A DNA stretch of 64,000 bases from Kozakia baliensis (GCF_001787335.1 NZ_CP014674.1:1-64000); one strand, 5' to 3'. Shown: positions 53,668 through 62,505, numbered from the stretch's first letter. Notes: generated by a model from the sequence alone, not told the origin. Made by a program: numbers and translations.

Positions 53668-54902
53668 GGGGAGCAGGGCGGATGTCAGGCGTTTTGCGGC
53701 AGGGCATTTTCTTTACGGCTGTAAGCGGCATGCTGGCGCTTGCGCCGCACGCCTATGCTCAGCATCAGACGGTTGCGGCGGAAGATTTGGATCTGAGTAC
53801 GCCTTGCATCGGTCGGGTGCAGGTGAATGTCGATCCGGCCATGTCCAACGGCGTGTCGTTCGATGCTTCGGCCGCCAACGCGGCGCATGTGACGATTCGC
53901 ACTGGCAAGAACGAAGGGGCGAGCAAAGTCATTATCGTGAGCAAGAGCTGCGCGCCGCACGCCGTTCTTTCCATTTTGGTCGCCCCGAATATCGGTGTTT
54001 CCATTCATGATAGTCACGACACGCATTTCGTCATCAACGGCACGCTGGCCTCTCTGGAAGCGAGCCTGGAATCCGGGCAGCTTGAGGCGGACACCATCCA
54101 ATCGCTCGATCTAAGCCTACGTGGCACGGAGCAGGTCCATATCGCCAACCTCAACCGCGCGGCGCAGATCGTCGCCAGCGGGTCCGCCAGCCTGGTGGCA
54201 GATCGCGCTGAGTTGGACGCGCTTTCGGCGCAGCTTTCGGATTCCAGCCGCCTCAATATTCTGGATGGAAAATTCGATGCGTTGACATTGATGACGGAAG
54301 GCGGCGCAAGCGCCACCATCGGAGGCACCGCCAATACGGCGACCGTGAACGCCACGGGCAGCGGCTATGTCGCTATCCCGCGCGTGAGCGGCCCGCTGGC
54401 GCGTACGGGCACCGGGGCCGTGCAAGTCGGCCCTGCGCCACCTTCACCACCGCCATCGCCACCTCCGGCAGCACCGCCCCCACCGCCGCCCGCCAACACG
54501 GCTTCTCCCTCGCGCACGCCGACGCCGGAAGCGCCAGCACCGCTGCCACCTCAACAACCCGTTCCCGCAGCGCCCCAACCAGTGCCGCCCGCCACCGTCA
54601 ACGCGCCGCCTTCAGCAAGCGCCCCAACGCCGAGCGAAACCGCGCCGCCCGCAAAGACGCCTGAGAGCAAAGCGGCACCGCCATCCGTGCCCGCATCTCC
54701 TGCGCCTTCAACCAAGCAGAATGCTCAGCCGCTGGATGAACATGCCGATGCTCTGGAGAAGCAGGAAAGCCGTTCTCCCGATGTCGCCACGCCCGCCCCT
54801 GCGCTGACAGCACCATCCGAGACGGCAAAGGAAAAGCCTTCTAACGAAGGCGATCAACCCAAGGCCGGGGCCATGCCGCAAGGAGGCAAGCAGCAACCAT
54901 GA
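53664..54902 (+). CDS. Exported beta-repeat (DUF2807/toast-rack-like) protein with proline-rich tail
   Basis: The 412-residue product has a signal peptide (cleavage near AYA|QH, residue 32). Residues 35-250 form short alternating strands of the head-GIN/DUF2807-like type, with repeated turns such as SGQLEADTIQSLDLSLRG and GKFDALTLMTEGGASATIGG, seen in part. Residues 255-412 are very Pro/Ala/Ser-rich and probably extended, like a periplasm-spanning linker. Two cysteines sit early in the mature part. It is coupled by ATGA on both sides. Likely periplasmic or outer-envelope; the fold assignment is by pattern only. Confidence 0.6.
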   Translation: MRGAGRMSGVLRQGIFFTAVSGMLALAPHAYAQHQTVAAEDLDLSTPCIGRVQVNVDPAMSNGVSFDASAANAAHVTIRTGKNEGASKVIIVSKSCAPHAVLSILVAPNIGVSIHDSHDTHFVINGTLASLEASLESGQLEADTIQSLDLSLRGTEQVHIANLNRAAQIVASGSASLVADRAELDALSAQLSDSSRLNILDGKFDALTLMTEGGASATIGGTANTATVNATGSGYVAIPRVSGPLARTGTGAVQVGPAPPSPPPSPPPAAPPPPPPANTASPSRTPTPEAPAPLPPQQPVPAAPQPVPPATVNAPPSASAPTPSETAPPAKTPESKAAPPSVPASPAPSTKQNAQPLDEHADALEKQESRSPDVATPAPALTAPSETAKEKPSNEGDQPKAGAMPQGGKQQP

Positions 54903-56200
54903 TGTTGCGCCGTCTCCTGCCGTTGGGAGTCGTGCTCGCGTTCGCGCCTGCGGCTTATGCCGATCCAGCCTCGGATGTCGCAACCGCTATCGAAAATGCG
55001 CCGCATCGGCTGCATATCGATGCCACTTGCCTCTCCAATATTACGATCGCGGCACGGAACGATTTCTCTTCCACAGCGGATATGGAAGACGTGCCGGAGG
55101 GTATTTCGTTCCATTCGAATGACCGCGATGCCTGGCTGAGCGGCGCGGATTGTCATGGTGACGCGATTATCTACGCCCATCCCGGCGCCGCGTTGATCAT
55201 TTCCCCAAGCGGGGCGGATATCAATATCAGCGGTTTGGTGAACAGCCCCATCTCGCTCACGACGGGAAACGGCAACGTCACGATCGATCGTGTCGGCAGT
55301 CTGCTGCTGCGCGCCCTGGGAGCGGGTGATGTCTCGATCGGCACGTTGTTTCAACGTGGCTTCATTTTCAATAATGGAAGCGGCGACATTACTCTCGGCA
55401 CTGTCGCGACAGCCGATTTGATGGCTCTGCTCAATGGAAAGGGCGACATCACGATAGGCGGCGGCTTCGTCGGCCACATGCTGGTGCAAAATAACGATGC
55501 CGGTAATTTCGTCATGCGCGGGGTCGCAGGTACTGCGACCGTGATAACGCACGGCAAAGGCCATATCGCGCTGGAGCGTGTGACAGGGCTTTTGCATAAG
55601 CATACGGATGGCGGAGGCGTGGTTTCCGTGCGCTATGCACCTCCCGCCCAGGATGACGATGTCGGCCAGGAGATTCAAAGCGAGAATAACGGCATCGTGA
55701 TTTTCTCGAACGGGACGCAAATCACAAGCCAGGGCGTGACCAACCCAGATGGCAGCGTCATCAATTTCGATGCGCTGGGCACGCCTGCCGCGTCTTCGAA
55801 TTTCGCTGCGCCGTCCGCAACGCCTGCTTCCCCTGCGCCGCAAAGCCCTTCGGATACGGAACATTCCCCCGCTCGGCAGCAGAAATCGCATGGTTACTTA
55901 AGCGTTTTGCTCTTTTTGGTCGCGTTGCTCCTGCTTCGGCGATTGATCATGCCGTTTGCGCTGCGATGGATGGAAAAACACCGTCCCGACTGGGCGGAGA
56001 AATGGCGTCCGTTCCTCATGCCATCCGGGGCGTGGCAAAATCGAAATGCAAAGCCGCCCGCTTCCGATCCGGGCTTGGTGAAATTGACGCAACGTCTGCA
56101 ACGGCTGGAGCCGCGGCTGGCGCAGTTGGAAGGCTATATGACCTCCTCGGCGTTTCAGTTGCGTCGTAAATCTCGCGGTTCGGATCGTAGCCGAACCTGA
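54899..56200 (+). CDS. Membrane protein: periplasmic beta-repeat domain, one TM helix, PspC-like C-terminal coil
   Basis: The 433-residue product has a signal peptide (cleavage near AYA|DP, residue 21), a beta-repeat domain to about residue 300 with turns such as GNGNVTIDRVGSLLLRALGAGDVSIG (quoted by NGNVTID and AGDVSIG), a short Pro/Ser linker, a membrane helix at 332-355 and a cytoplasmic tail. The tail ends in LAQLEGYMTSSAFQLRRK, which resembles the conserved end of alphaproteobacterial PspC (L-x-x-x-E-x-Y-V-T-S-x-x-F/Y-x-L). The protein therefore looks like a toast-rack-type sensor fused to a PspC-type output coil. It is coupled to the preceding gene by ATGA. Confidence 0.65.
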   Translation: MMLRRLLPLGVVLAFAPAAYADPASDVATAIENAPHRLHIDATCLSNITIAARNDFSSTADMEDVPEGISFHSNDRDAWLSGADCHGDAIIYAHPGAALIISPSGADINISGLVNSPISLTTGNGNVTIDRVGSLLLRALGAGDVSIGTLFQRGFIFNNGSGDITLGTVATADLMALLNGKGDITIGGGFVGHMLVQNNDAGNFVMRGVAGTATVITHGKGHIALERVTGLLHKHTDGGGVVSVRYAPPAQDDDVGQEIQSENNGIVIFSNGTQITSQGVTNPDGSVINFDALGTPAASSNFAAPSATPASPAPQSPSDTEHSPARQQKSHGYLSVLLFLVALLLLRRLIMPFALRWMEKHRPDWAEKWRPFLMPSGAWQNRNAKPPASDPGLVKLTQRLQRLEPRLAQLEGYMTSSAFQLRRKSRGSDRSRT

Positions 56201-56279
56201 CCGCACGGTTCATTCGCTTTGACGGAAACCGCAGGGCGCGCTAGGGCAGAAGAATGATCAAACTCGCGTCTCGTCGTCC

Positions 56280-57065
56280 GTGAATACTTTGCTCGATCCG
56301 ATCGCGGCCATAGGTCGCGCCGTGCTGGGGATGTTGCGCAAATCCGGCGCATTGGCGTTGTTCGCCTTGGCGGGATTGTCGCACTTGCTGCGGCCGCCCT
56401 TCTATTGGGGGGTGTTCTTCAACTGCCTGATCGAAATCGCTTTCTACTCCCTGCCTGTCGTGGCGTTGACGGCGATTTTCTCCGGCGGCGTGATCGCGCT
56501 GCAATCTTATACCGGATTCTCGCAATATCATGTGCAAAGCGCCATCGCGGGAATCGTGGTGCTGGCGGTCGTGCGTGAATTAGGCCCGGTTCTGGCAGGA
56601 TTGATGGTCGCCGGGCGCGTGGGCGCTGCGATGTCCGCCGAAATCGGCACCATGCGCGTGACGGATCAGATCGACGCGCTGCGCACCCTTTCCACCGATC
56701 CGATGAAATATTTGGTCGCGCCACGGCTTTTGGCGGGTGCGCTGGCGCTGCCGTTCTTGGTGTTCATCGCCGATATTCTTGGAGTGATGGGCGGCTTTAC
56801 CGTTTCCGTCTCCAAGCTCGGTTTCGCGCCCGATGCCTATATTCAGGCGACGTTCAACGCAGTCAAACCGCTGGATGTCATGGTCGGCTTGGTCAAGGCG
56901 GCGGTGTTCGGCTTCCTGATTGCGCTGATGGGTTGCTATCATGGCTATACCAGCCGGGGCGGTGCCGAGGGCGTCGGTTCGGCGACGACGGCGGCCGTGG
57001 TGGCGGCGTCCATCCTGCTGTTGGCGTTTGATTACCTCCTGACGGATTTGTTCTTCGCGCAATGA
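56280..57065 (+). CDS. mlaE: MlaE-type lipid ABC transporter permease
   Basis: The 261-residue membrane protein has about five to six hydrophobic segments and the MlaE signature: FSGGVIALQSYTGFS, VRELGPVLAGLMVAGRVGAAMSAEIGTM (quoted by RELGPVLAGLMVAGR) and EIGTMRVTDQIDAL. With MlaF it moves phospholipids between inner membrane and a periplasmic MCE carrier, keeping outer-membrane asymmetry. The start codon is GTG. It lies 79 bases after the psp-like operon and overlaps mlaF by ATGA. No mlaD or other MCE gene follows. Confidence 0.9.
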   Translation: MNTLLDPIAAIGRAVLGMLRKSGALALFALAGLSHLLRPPFYWGVFFNCLIEIAFYSLPVVALTAIFSGGVIALQSYTGFSQYHVQSAIAGIVVLAVVRELGPVLAGLMVAGRVGAAMSAEIGTMRVTDQIDALRTLSTDPMKYLVAPRLLAGALALPFLVFIADILGVMGGFTVSVSKLGFAPDAYIQATFNAVKPLDVMVGLVKAAVFGFLIALMGCYHGYTSRGGAEGVGSATTAAVVAASILLLAFDYLLTDLFFAQ

Positions 57066-57850
57066 CAGCCCAACCGAAAATCCGTATTCGCGGTCTAAAG
57101 AAGTCCTTCGGTTCCAAACGCGTGCTGGATGGCGTCGATCTGGATGTCGAACTGGGCACGTCTTTCGTCATCATCGGCGGGTCTGGCAGTGGGAAGTCCG
57201 TATTGCTGCGCTGCATTTTGGGCCTGATCGAGCCGGATGAAGGCAGCATCGAAATCGATGGCGTGGACGTGTTGCGGGTGCCCGGAGCACAGCGCGAACA
57301 ACTCGTTCAGCAAATCGGCATGTTGTTCCAAAACGGCGCGCTGTTCGACAGCATGAGCGTGGCGGACAATATCGCTTTCGGCCTGCGCGCCAAGGGGCGT
57401 GAAAAAACGGCCCGCCCGACCAAGGCGCAGGCGCGTGTGCAGGCGGGCGAAATCCTCAAACAGGTCGGGCTGGATCCCTCCGTCGGCGCTTTGTCGCCCT
57501 CCGAATTATCCGGTGGTATGCAAAAGCGCGTCGGGCTGGCACGCGCCATTGCCGGAACGCCGAAAGTACTGTTCTTCGATGAACCGACGACAGGCCTGGA
57601 CCCAATCATGGGCGCGGTGATCGACGGCCTGATCGTCGATTGCGTCAAGCGCCTCGGCAGCACGGCAATCGCCATCACCCACGATATGGCTTCGGCGCAG
57701 CGTATCGGCGACAAGGCGGCGATGCTTTATCACGGCAAGTTGGTGTGGCAGGGTTTGGCCTCGGAACTGATGAATAGCGGTAACCCGATGGTCGATCAGT
57801 TCACGCATGGGCGTCGCGAAGGGCCGATTACCATGGAACTCCGGCGCTAA
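57062..57850 (+). CDS. mlaF: MlaF-type lipid ABC transporter ATP-binding protein
   Basis: The 262-residue ATPase has Walker A GGSGSGKSVLLR at 39-50, Q-loop GMLFQNGALFDSM, the MlaF-type insertion KGREKTARPTKAQ, signature ELSGGMQKRVGLARAI and Walker B VLFFDEPTTGLDP, then the H-loop THDM. The LSGGMQKR form is characteristic of MlaF/MkL ATPases. ATGA coupling to mlaE gives a two-gene unit; the usual mlaD, mlaC, mlaB genes are missing here and must be elsewhere if the system is complete. Confidence 0.92.
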   Translation: MTAQPKIRIRGLKKSFGSKRVLDGVDLDVELGTSFVIIGGSGSGKSVLLRCILGLIEPDEGSIEIDGVDVLRVPGAQREQLVQQIGMLFQNGALFDSMSVADNIAFGLRAKGREKTARPTKAQARVQAGEILKQVGLDPSVGALSPSELSGGMQKRVGLARAIAGTPKVLFFDEPTTGLDPIMGAVIDGLIVDCVKRLGSTAIAITHDMASAQRIGDKAAMLYHGKLVWQGLASELMNSGNPMVDQFTHGRREGPITMELRR

Positions 57851-57980
57851 AGCTGCTTCCCAATACTGAATTTATTTTAAAGCGTCACGACAACGGTAGG
57901 TGGCGCCTTTTTGATTGATCTTCTCGTGGTGAAGGCTAGCCTGCTCGCGTTCATGAACGACATTGCGCGATAGAGACATT

Positions 57981-58931
57981 ATGAGAAAATCATTTTTGAT
58001 CCTTGTTTTGGGTTTGGGCGGCACATTCACCAGTGCTCAAGCAAGTGACAGCGCAGTCCTACAAAGCATGTTGGATGGTTGTTACGCTGGTACGAAAAGC
58101 TGCGTGATCGATCTGCATGGCGCGACCAAAACCTTGACCAAGGCGCTTCGCATCAATCCTGAGCGGGCAACGATCCGCAATGCGACCTTCGAATGTCGCA
58201 TGACATCGGGTACATGCCTCTATATCTCGCAAGATGGTTTTCCCCATCATGATCCGATGACGATCAATCGCTTAGAGGGAATTACATTACTGGGCAACAA
58301 GTCCATAGACGGTATAACGATGAACTATACCGATGATCATAATTTCAATACCAATGCAGCCATCACCCTCTCCAGTGTTTCCATTCAAGGATTTAACAAA
58401 GGTATTTCTTTCGGCAATAATGTTTGGAGCGTTGACATGTTCAACGTTATTATCGGGAATGGAAATATAGGTATCTATACGCAACCGAACGTGCATAGCG
58501 CCGGAGAAAGATCGACCTTCTCCGGTGGGACGATCTACAACAACGCGGTTGCCGGTCTCGATGAAGAATCATGCTGGGAGTTCGACTTCGAAGGTACGAG
58601 CTTCGATTTCAACGAGCAACAAATGATTTTAAAAGGCGAGACGTCTTTCACGGGGCACATTGAAAATAAAGATACCGGCAAACCGGAAATCGTTCTCGGT
58701 GCGCTGGTCGGCGTTCCCGCAGGGTCTCTTTACATGAGTGCAGGCTCCAGCATTACCGTCGATGAATGGGACGCCAAACACCCCAAACAGCCTTGTTACG
58801 TGCAGACAAGCCTTTCCTATAACAACATTAAATTTCCGGCGACGATTTACGGCGTTGGTGGCACTCAGGGCGCGGTTTGCGGCCCGGGCACCGCTGTAAA
58901 TTGGACCGGCCAGCCTTTTTCCGAAAAATAA
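57981..58931 (+). CDS. Exported right-handed beta-helix protein of unknown function
   Basis: The 316-residue product has a signal peptide (MRKSFLILVLGLGGTF, cleavage near AQA|SD, residue 22) and a repetitive run of short strands with Asn ladders (TLLGNKSIDGITMNY, SFGNNVWSVDMFNVIIGNG, quoted in part), as in pectate-lyase-like parallel beta-helices. No catalytic set of polysaccharide lyase or hydrolase can be identified. Six or more cysteines may form disulfides. I chose the ATG before the signal; an in-frame GTG/ATG six codons upstream is weaker. It stands 130 bases after mlaF and is relatively AT-rich, suggesting later acquisition. Confidence 0.65.
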   Translation: MRKSFLILVLGLGGTFTSAQASDSAVLQSMLDGCYAGTKSCVIDLHGATKTLTKALRINPERATIRNATFECRMTSGTCLYISQDGFPHHDPMTINRLEGITLLGNKSIDGITMNYTDDHNFNTNAAITLSSVSIQGFNKGISFGNNVWSVDMFNVIIGNGNIGIYTQPNVHSAGERSTFSGGTIYNNAVAGLDEESCWEFDFEGTSFDFNEQQMILKGETSFTGHIENKDTGKPEIVLGALVGVPAGSLYMSAGSSITVDEWDAKHPKQPCYVQTSLSYNNIKFPATIYGVGGTQGAVCGPGTAVNWTGQPFSEK

Positions 58932-59007
58932 AACCAGCGTCGTTTATCGTGTCTCATGATCCGAAGTTCTGTGAGCCTCGCCTGAGCGCCTTGATGGAGA
59001 GGTTCAG

Positions 59008-59541
59008 CTGAAAAGACTGACCATCTTCGCTGTGGTTTGCGTATCTACGCTTTCGGCGGCGCGAGCGGCGGAACCTGGAACCACGCCAGTGCCTTCGGTC
59101 ATGAACGGTTTGTTGGGATGTTGGCAGGGAGACGGGAGCGTGATGGGAAAGCCCGTTTCCATTACGCTCGAAGGAAAATTCATCCTTCGACACGCGATGT
59201 TCAGCGTCGATATCCAAAGCCAGGCAAAGGCCAATCCGCAAGACGATTACGCCGCGCATCTTGTTTTTGGCGGTGCGCTCTCGGAAGCTCTCATCGGTAT
59301 TTGGACCGATAGTTTCGGCGGCGCTTATATCGCAACCGGGCATGGCGCGACGCGACGAGACGGTTTCGATATGGCCTATCGTTATCCGGATAGCACATTC
59401 GTCAATCGCTGGACCGTAACGAAGGCGCGCATTGCGTGGGACATCGTCATGTCCGGCAAGGACGGTAAGATCAAACCTTTCGCAGCCTATATATTCCACA
59501 GACATTCGTGCGATCATGCGCGGGAATTATTGAAAACGTAA
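59008..59541 (+). CDS. Exported hypothetical protein, probable CTG start
   Basis: No ATG exists between the in-frame stop at 58972 and the coding part. A CTG at 59008, with GGAGAGG five bases upstream, gives a perfect signal peptide (KRLTIFAVVCVSTLSAARA, cleavage ARA|AE) and 177 residues; the first GTG (59032) would remove the basic n-region. The mature protein has GLLGCWQGDGSVMGKPV near its start and paired aromatic strands, perhaps a lipocalin-like or THAP4-like barrel, and resembles no family I can name with certainty. A five-codon ATG frame ends at a TGA overlapping the CTG. Confidence 0.6.
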   Translation: MKRLTIFAVVCVSTLSAARAAEPGTTPVPSVMNGLLGCWQGDGSVMGKPVSITLEGKFILRHAMFSVDIQSQAKANPQDDYAAHLVFGGALSEALIGIWTDSFGGAYIATGHGATRRDGFDMAYRYPDSTFVNRWTVTKARIAWDIVMSGKDGKIKPFAAYIFHRHSCDHARELLKT

Positions 59542-59632
59542 AAGGGCAAAAAACAGGAGATTGAGTTCTTGTTTTGTTTGCGCTTTCTCCTCATTTACAG
59601 AGGATTGATCGTGGATTTTTAGGAAGCTTCTC

Positions 59633-61015
59633 TTGGCCAAACGACCCGTCGCCCGTTTCGTCTGCCAATCCTGCGGAGCCGTCTATGGAAAATGGACTGG
59701 CCGTTGCGACGCCTGCGGGGAGTGGAACACGATCGTAGAAGAGACCGTAGAGCCGACCAACCGGGCGACGAAAGCGCGGTCCGGACGGTTGGCCACGGTG
59801 CATCTCGATGGAAAAATGACGCCGCCACCGCGTGTTGAAACGACGATTGCGGAGTTCGACCGCGTTTTGGGCGGCGGTCTGGTCCCGGCGTCCGTCGTGT
59901 TGGTGGGGGGCGATCCGGGGATCGGTAAATCGACGCTGCTTTTGCAGGCCACATGCGCCTTGGCGCAGGCGGGCAAGCGCGTTCTGTATGTTTCGGGCGA
60001 AGAAGCGGTGGACCAAATCCGCCTTCGCGCGCGCCGTTTGCAGCTTCATGCCCCCACGCTCGATCTGGCGGCGAGCATCAACGTTTCGGACATTGCAGGC
60101 AGTCTGGAGCAGGACCGCGAACATACGGTCGTGGTGATCGACTCGATCCAGACCATGTGGCTGGAGAATATCGAGAGCGCGCCTGGTTCGGTTGCGCAGG
60201 TGCGTGCTTGTGCGTTCGAACTGATTCGTCTGGCGAAGAATATCGGCTTCTCCCTGGTGCTGGTCGGGCATGTTACGAAAGAAGGCGCTTTGGCTGGCCC
60301 GCGCGTGCTGGAACATATGGTTGATGCGGTGCTGTATTTCGAAGGTGATCGCGGCCATCAGTTTCGAATTTTGCGGGCTGCGAAAAACCGCTTCGGCGCT
60401 ACGGATGAAATCGGCGTTTTTGCGATGACCGATTCGGGACTGACGGAAGTGCCCAATCCTTCCGCATTGTTCCTGGCCGAACGACGTGGGAATATTGCAG
60501 GTTCGGCTGTATTCGCCGGATTGGAGGGAACGCGGCCTGTTTTGCTGGAAATTCAGGCACTGCTTTCTCCCAAGGCAGGAGACGGCGCGCCGAGACGCGC
60601 GGTTTTGGGTTGGGAGACGGCGCGGCTCAATATGCTGCTGGCGGTTTTGGAAGCGCGCTGTGGCTTAAAGTTGGGCGGGATGGATGTGCATCTCAACATC
60701 GCGGGCGGGTTACGCGTGAACGAGCCTGCGGCCGATATGGCGGTGGCCGCAGCGCTCATTTCCGCCGCGACCGGTGCGCCGACATCCTCGGGCACGGCTT
60801 ATTTCGGCGAAGTCGGGCTTTCCGGTGAAATTCGGCAAGTGGCGCAAGCCGATTTGCGCTTGAAGGAAGCGCAAAAACTGGGCTTCGAGGCTGCCGTCTC
60901 ACCCCGACGCGTGGCGTCTGGCTCTACAAGAGCCAAACCGCCGGAAGGTTTGATTCTACGCGAGATCGGGCATTTGAACGATCTGGTGGAGATGTTTCAG
61001 CCCGTAGAAGAGTAA
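59633..61015 (+). CDS. radA: DNA repair protein RadA
   Basis: The 460-residue protein promotes branch migration in recombination. The N-terminal zinc finger has four cysteines (11, 14, 25, 28), the RecA-like core has Walker A GGDPGIGKST at 92-101 and the RadA-specific KNRFG motif near 258, and the C-terminal Lon-protease-like domain includes LNIAGGLRVNEPAADMAVA. The start is TTG, preceded by AGGA; no ATG would keep the zinc finger. It stands alone between an exported protein and a convergent acyltransferase gene. Confidence 0.95.
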   Translation: MAKRPVARFVCQSCGAVYGKWTGRCDACGEWNTIVEETVEPTNRATKARSGRLATVHLDGKMTPPPRVETTIAEFDRVLGGGLVPASVVLVGGDPGIGKSTLLLQATCALAQAGKRVLYVSGEEAVDQIRLRARRLQLHAPTLDLAASINVSDIAGSLEQDREHTVVVIDSIQTMWLENIESAPGSVAQVRACAFELIRLAKNIGFSLVLVGHVTKEGALAGPRVLEHMVDAVLYFEGDRGHQFRILRAAKNRFGATDEIGVFAMTDSGLTEVPNPSALFLAERRGNIAGSAVFAGLEGTRPVLLEIQALLSPKAGDGAPRRAVLGWETARLNMLLAVLEARCGLKLGGMDVHLNIAGGLRVNEPAADMAVAAALISAATGAPTSSGTAYFGEVGLSGEIRQVAQADLRLKEAQKLGFEAAVSPRRVASGSTRAKPPEGLILREIGHLNDLVEMFQPVEE

Positions 61016-61021
61016 CGGGCT
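60999..61021. terminator. 7-bp hairpin enclosing the radA stop codon
   Basis: AGCCCGT and ACGGGCT pair around a nine-base loop containing the TAA stop; GGGCCTTTC follows. The stop of the convergent acyltransferase gene is eight bases further. Weak T-run, so termination is plausible but not certain. Confidence 0.45.
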
Positions 61022-61028
61022 GGGCCTT

Positions 61029-62084
61029 TCAGGGCGCGGCCTTGCGCACGGTGAGGCCGCGTGTAGCCATATAGATGCGCATGAGCCAATTGGAGACATG
61101 GAGCAGCAAGGAACGCGGCGCCATAAACAGCCAACGAAATCTTTTCAGCGCTTCATAGGTCAAGATCGACATCGTCATGGCCAGCGCGGTCGCTGCCAGC
61201 GGCAGGAACCAGCGGGGCGCTTGTTCGGAGAGCATGTTGAAGATCGGGCCATGGCCGAAAGTCTTTTCAACAACATGGATCCAGAAATCGTGCGTCAGCA
61301 AAATCGGCAAAGCTGTGCGCCCGAGTTTTGCCGATACCCGGTAAAGGCCCGGAACGGGAAGTGCCCGCCAGAACGCCACCAATGCGCCAAAAGCTAGTGT
61401 GCCCAAGAGCGTATAGACAGGCGGGAAATAAGCCACGCCAGACCATGCGGCGACGAGAAGCAGACCCACATAGCCGCTCAAGCAAACGCTGAGCAAAACC
61501 CACGGGTTGAAAGACAGAACGCGGATGATTTTTTCTCTGAACAACAGCCCGATATAGAAGAAGGTAATATTGCAGGCGATGTTGGTGACGATATCCCTAT
61601 GGAGCACCATCGGTAGAAAACCGATGGCCAGGGCAATACCAAATTGCAAGCGCCGGTCGCACCGCGTGAACAATGCCGCGCAAAAGAGCATGACCGCCAA
61701 GCCATAGGGAAACCAAAGGGGGCTTCTTGGAAAAGCGATCGATCTGATGGAGGCGAGAATATCGGCGGAAAAGGAAACATTCGATTTTGCTATGAATGCA
61801 GAGAGCAAAATGCTGATCAGGCTCCATAAGACATAAATATAAGCGTAATTTGTCGCCGCCTTCAAAAGCTGGATCCGCGAGCCGGCTATTTTGGACATAG
61901 AAAGTCCGGCGCAAAGCAGGAAGATCGGAACAGCAGCATACTGAAAAATGCCAATGCCCCACGCGAAGGGCATGTCTCGCAGGAGCCAGCCGCTTATATC
62001 GACGTTCGCATGATGGATCACGACAAGGAAAATGGCGACACCGCGTACGGACGCCATCACGGACGAAGGCTTTAGCAACCCCAC
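61029..62084 (-). CDS. Acyltransferase 3 family membrane protein
   Basis: The 351-residue protein has about ten membrane segments and the acyltransferase-3 N-terminus ASVRGVAIFLVVIHHANVDISGW, in which the RGVAIFLVVIHH stretch carries the conserved Arg and His. Family members O-acetylate surface polysaccharides, peptidoglycan or secondary metabolites. The start is GTG with AGAGG upstream. Its upstream region is AT-rich. Nearby genes do not reveal the acceptor, though the strain makes rhamnose-containing polysaccharide. Confidence 0.8.
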   Translation of the reverse strand: MGLLKPSSVMASVRGVAIFLVVIHHANVDISGWLLRDMPFAWGIGIFQYAAVPIFLLCAGLSMSKIAGSRIQLLKAATNYAYIYVLWSLISILLSAFIAKSNVSFSADILASIRSIAFPRSPLWFPYGLAVMLFCAALFTRCDRRLQFGIALAIGFLPMVLHRDIVTNIACNITFFYIGLLFREKIIRVLSFNPWVLLSVCLSGYVGLLLVAAWSGVAYFPPVYTLLGTLAFGALVAFWRALPVPGLYRVSAKLGRTALPILLTHDFWIHVVEKTFGHGPIFNMLSEQAPRWFLPLAATALAMTMSILTYEALKRFRWLFMAPRSLLLHVSNWLMRIYMATRGLTVRKAAP

Positions 62085-62505
62085 AGCATACCTCTATGTA
62101 GTAGAATAACTAAAAATTAATCATAAGTTTTCACATCGAATACTGTATGTTCGATGTAAATATCCTCGATGAGGACAAACTTATAATGTATTAAGAATTA
62201 AGCATTTATATTTTGATCATAAATGCTGTCTATCTTGGAATAAGAGCTATTAAATATAAAAGCTATTAAAATAAATACGCATTTAACACTATAACGAATA
62301 AATAACGGAAAGACTCTTTGTTGGTATATTCGAGTAGACGCAAACCCATGTCACGACGGGGAAAATAAAGCTAAGCATTGCCCCGCAAACCATTCCCGGT
62401 GTTTCGTATGGGTATATGGATTCGGATGGTGTAAATGCCGTTTCGAGCGGTTGGATGTTGAAATGGGCCAGCCGTTGATTTGAGTTCGAAACTGCTCCGG
62501 ATGGC
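62085..62505. other. AT-rich intergenic region upstream of acyltransferase and YigZ genes
   Basis: The 421 bases between divergent genes are markedly AT-rich up to about 62330 and then return to normal composition. I find no coding frame with a ribosome site, no tRNA and no convincing hairpin. Both promoters must lie here. The drop in GC resembles that of the 47.2-48 kb island, though shorter. Confidence 0.5.
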
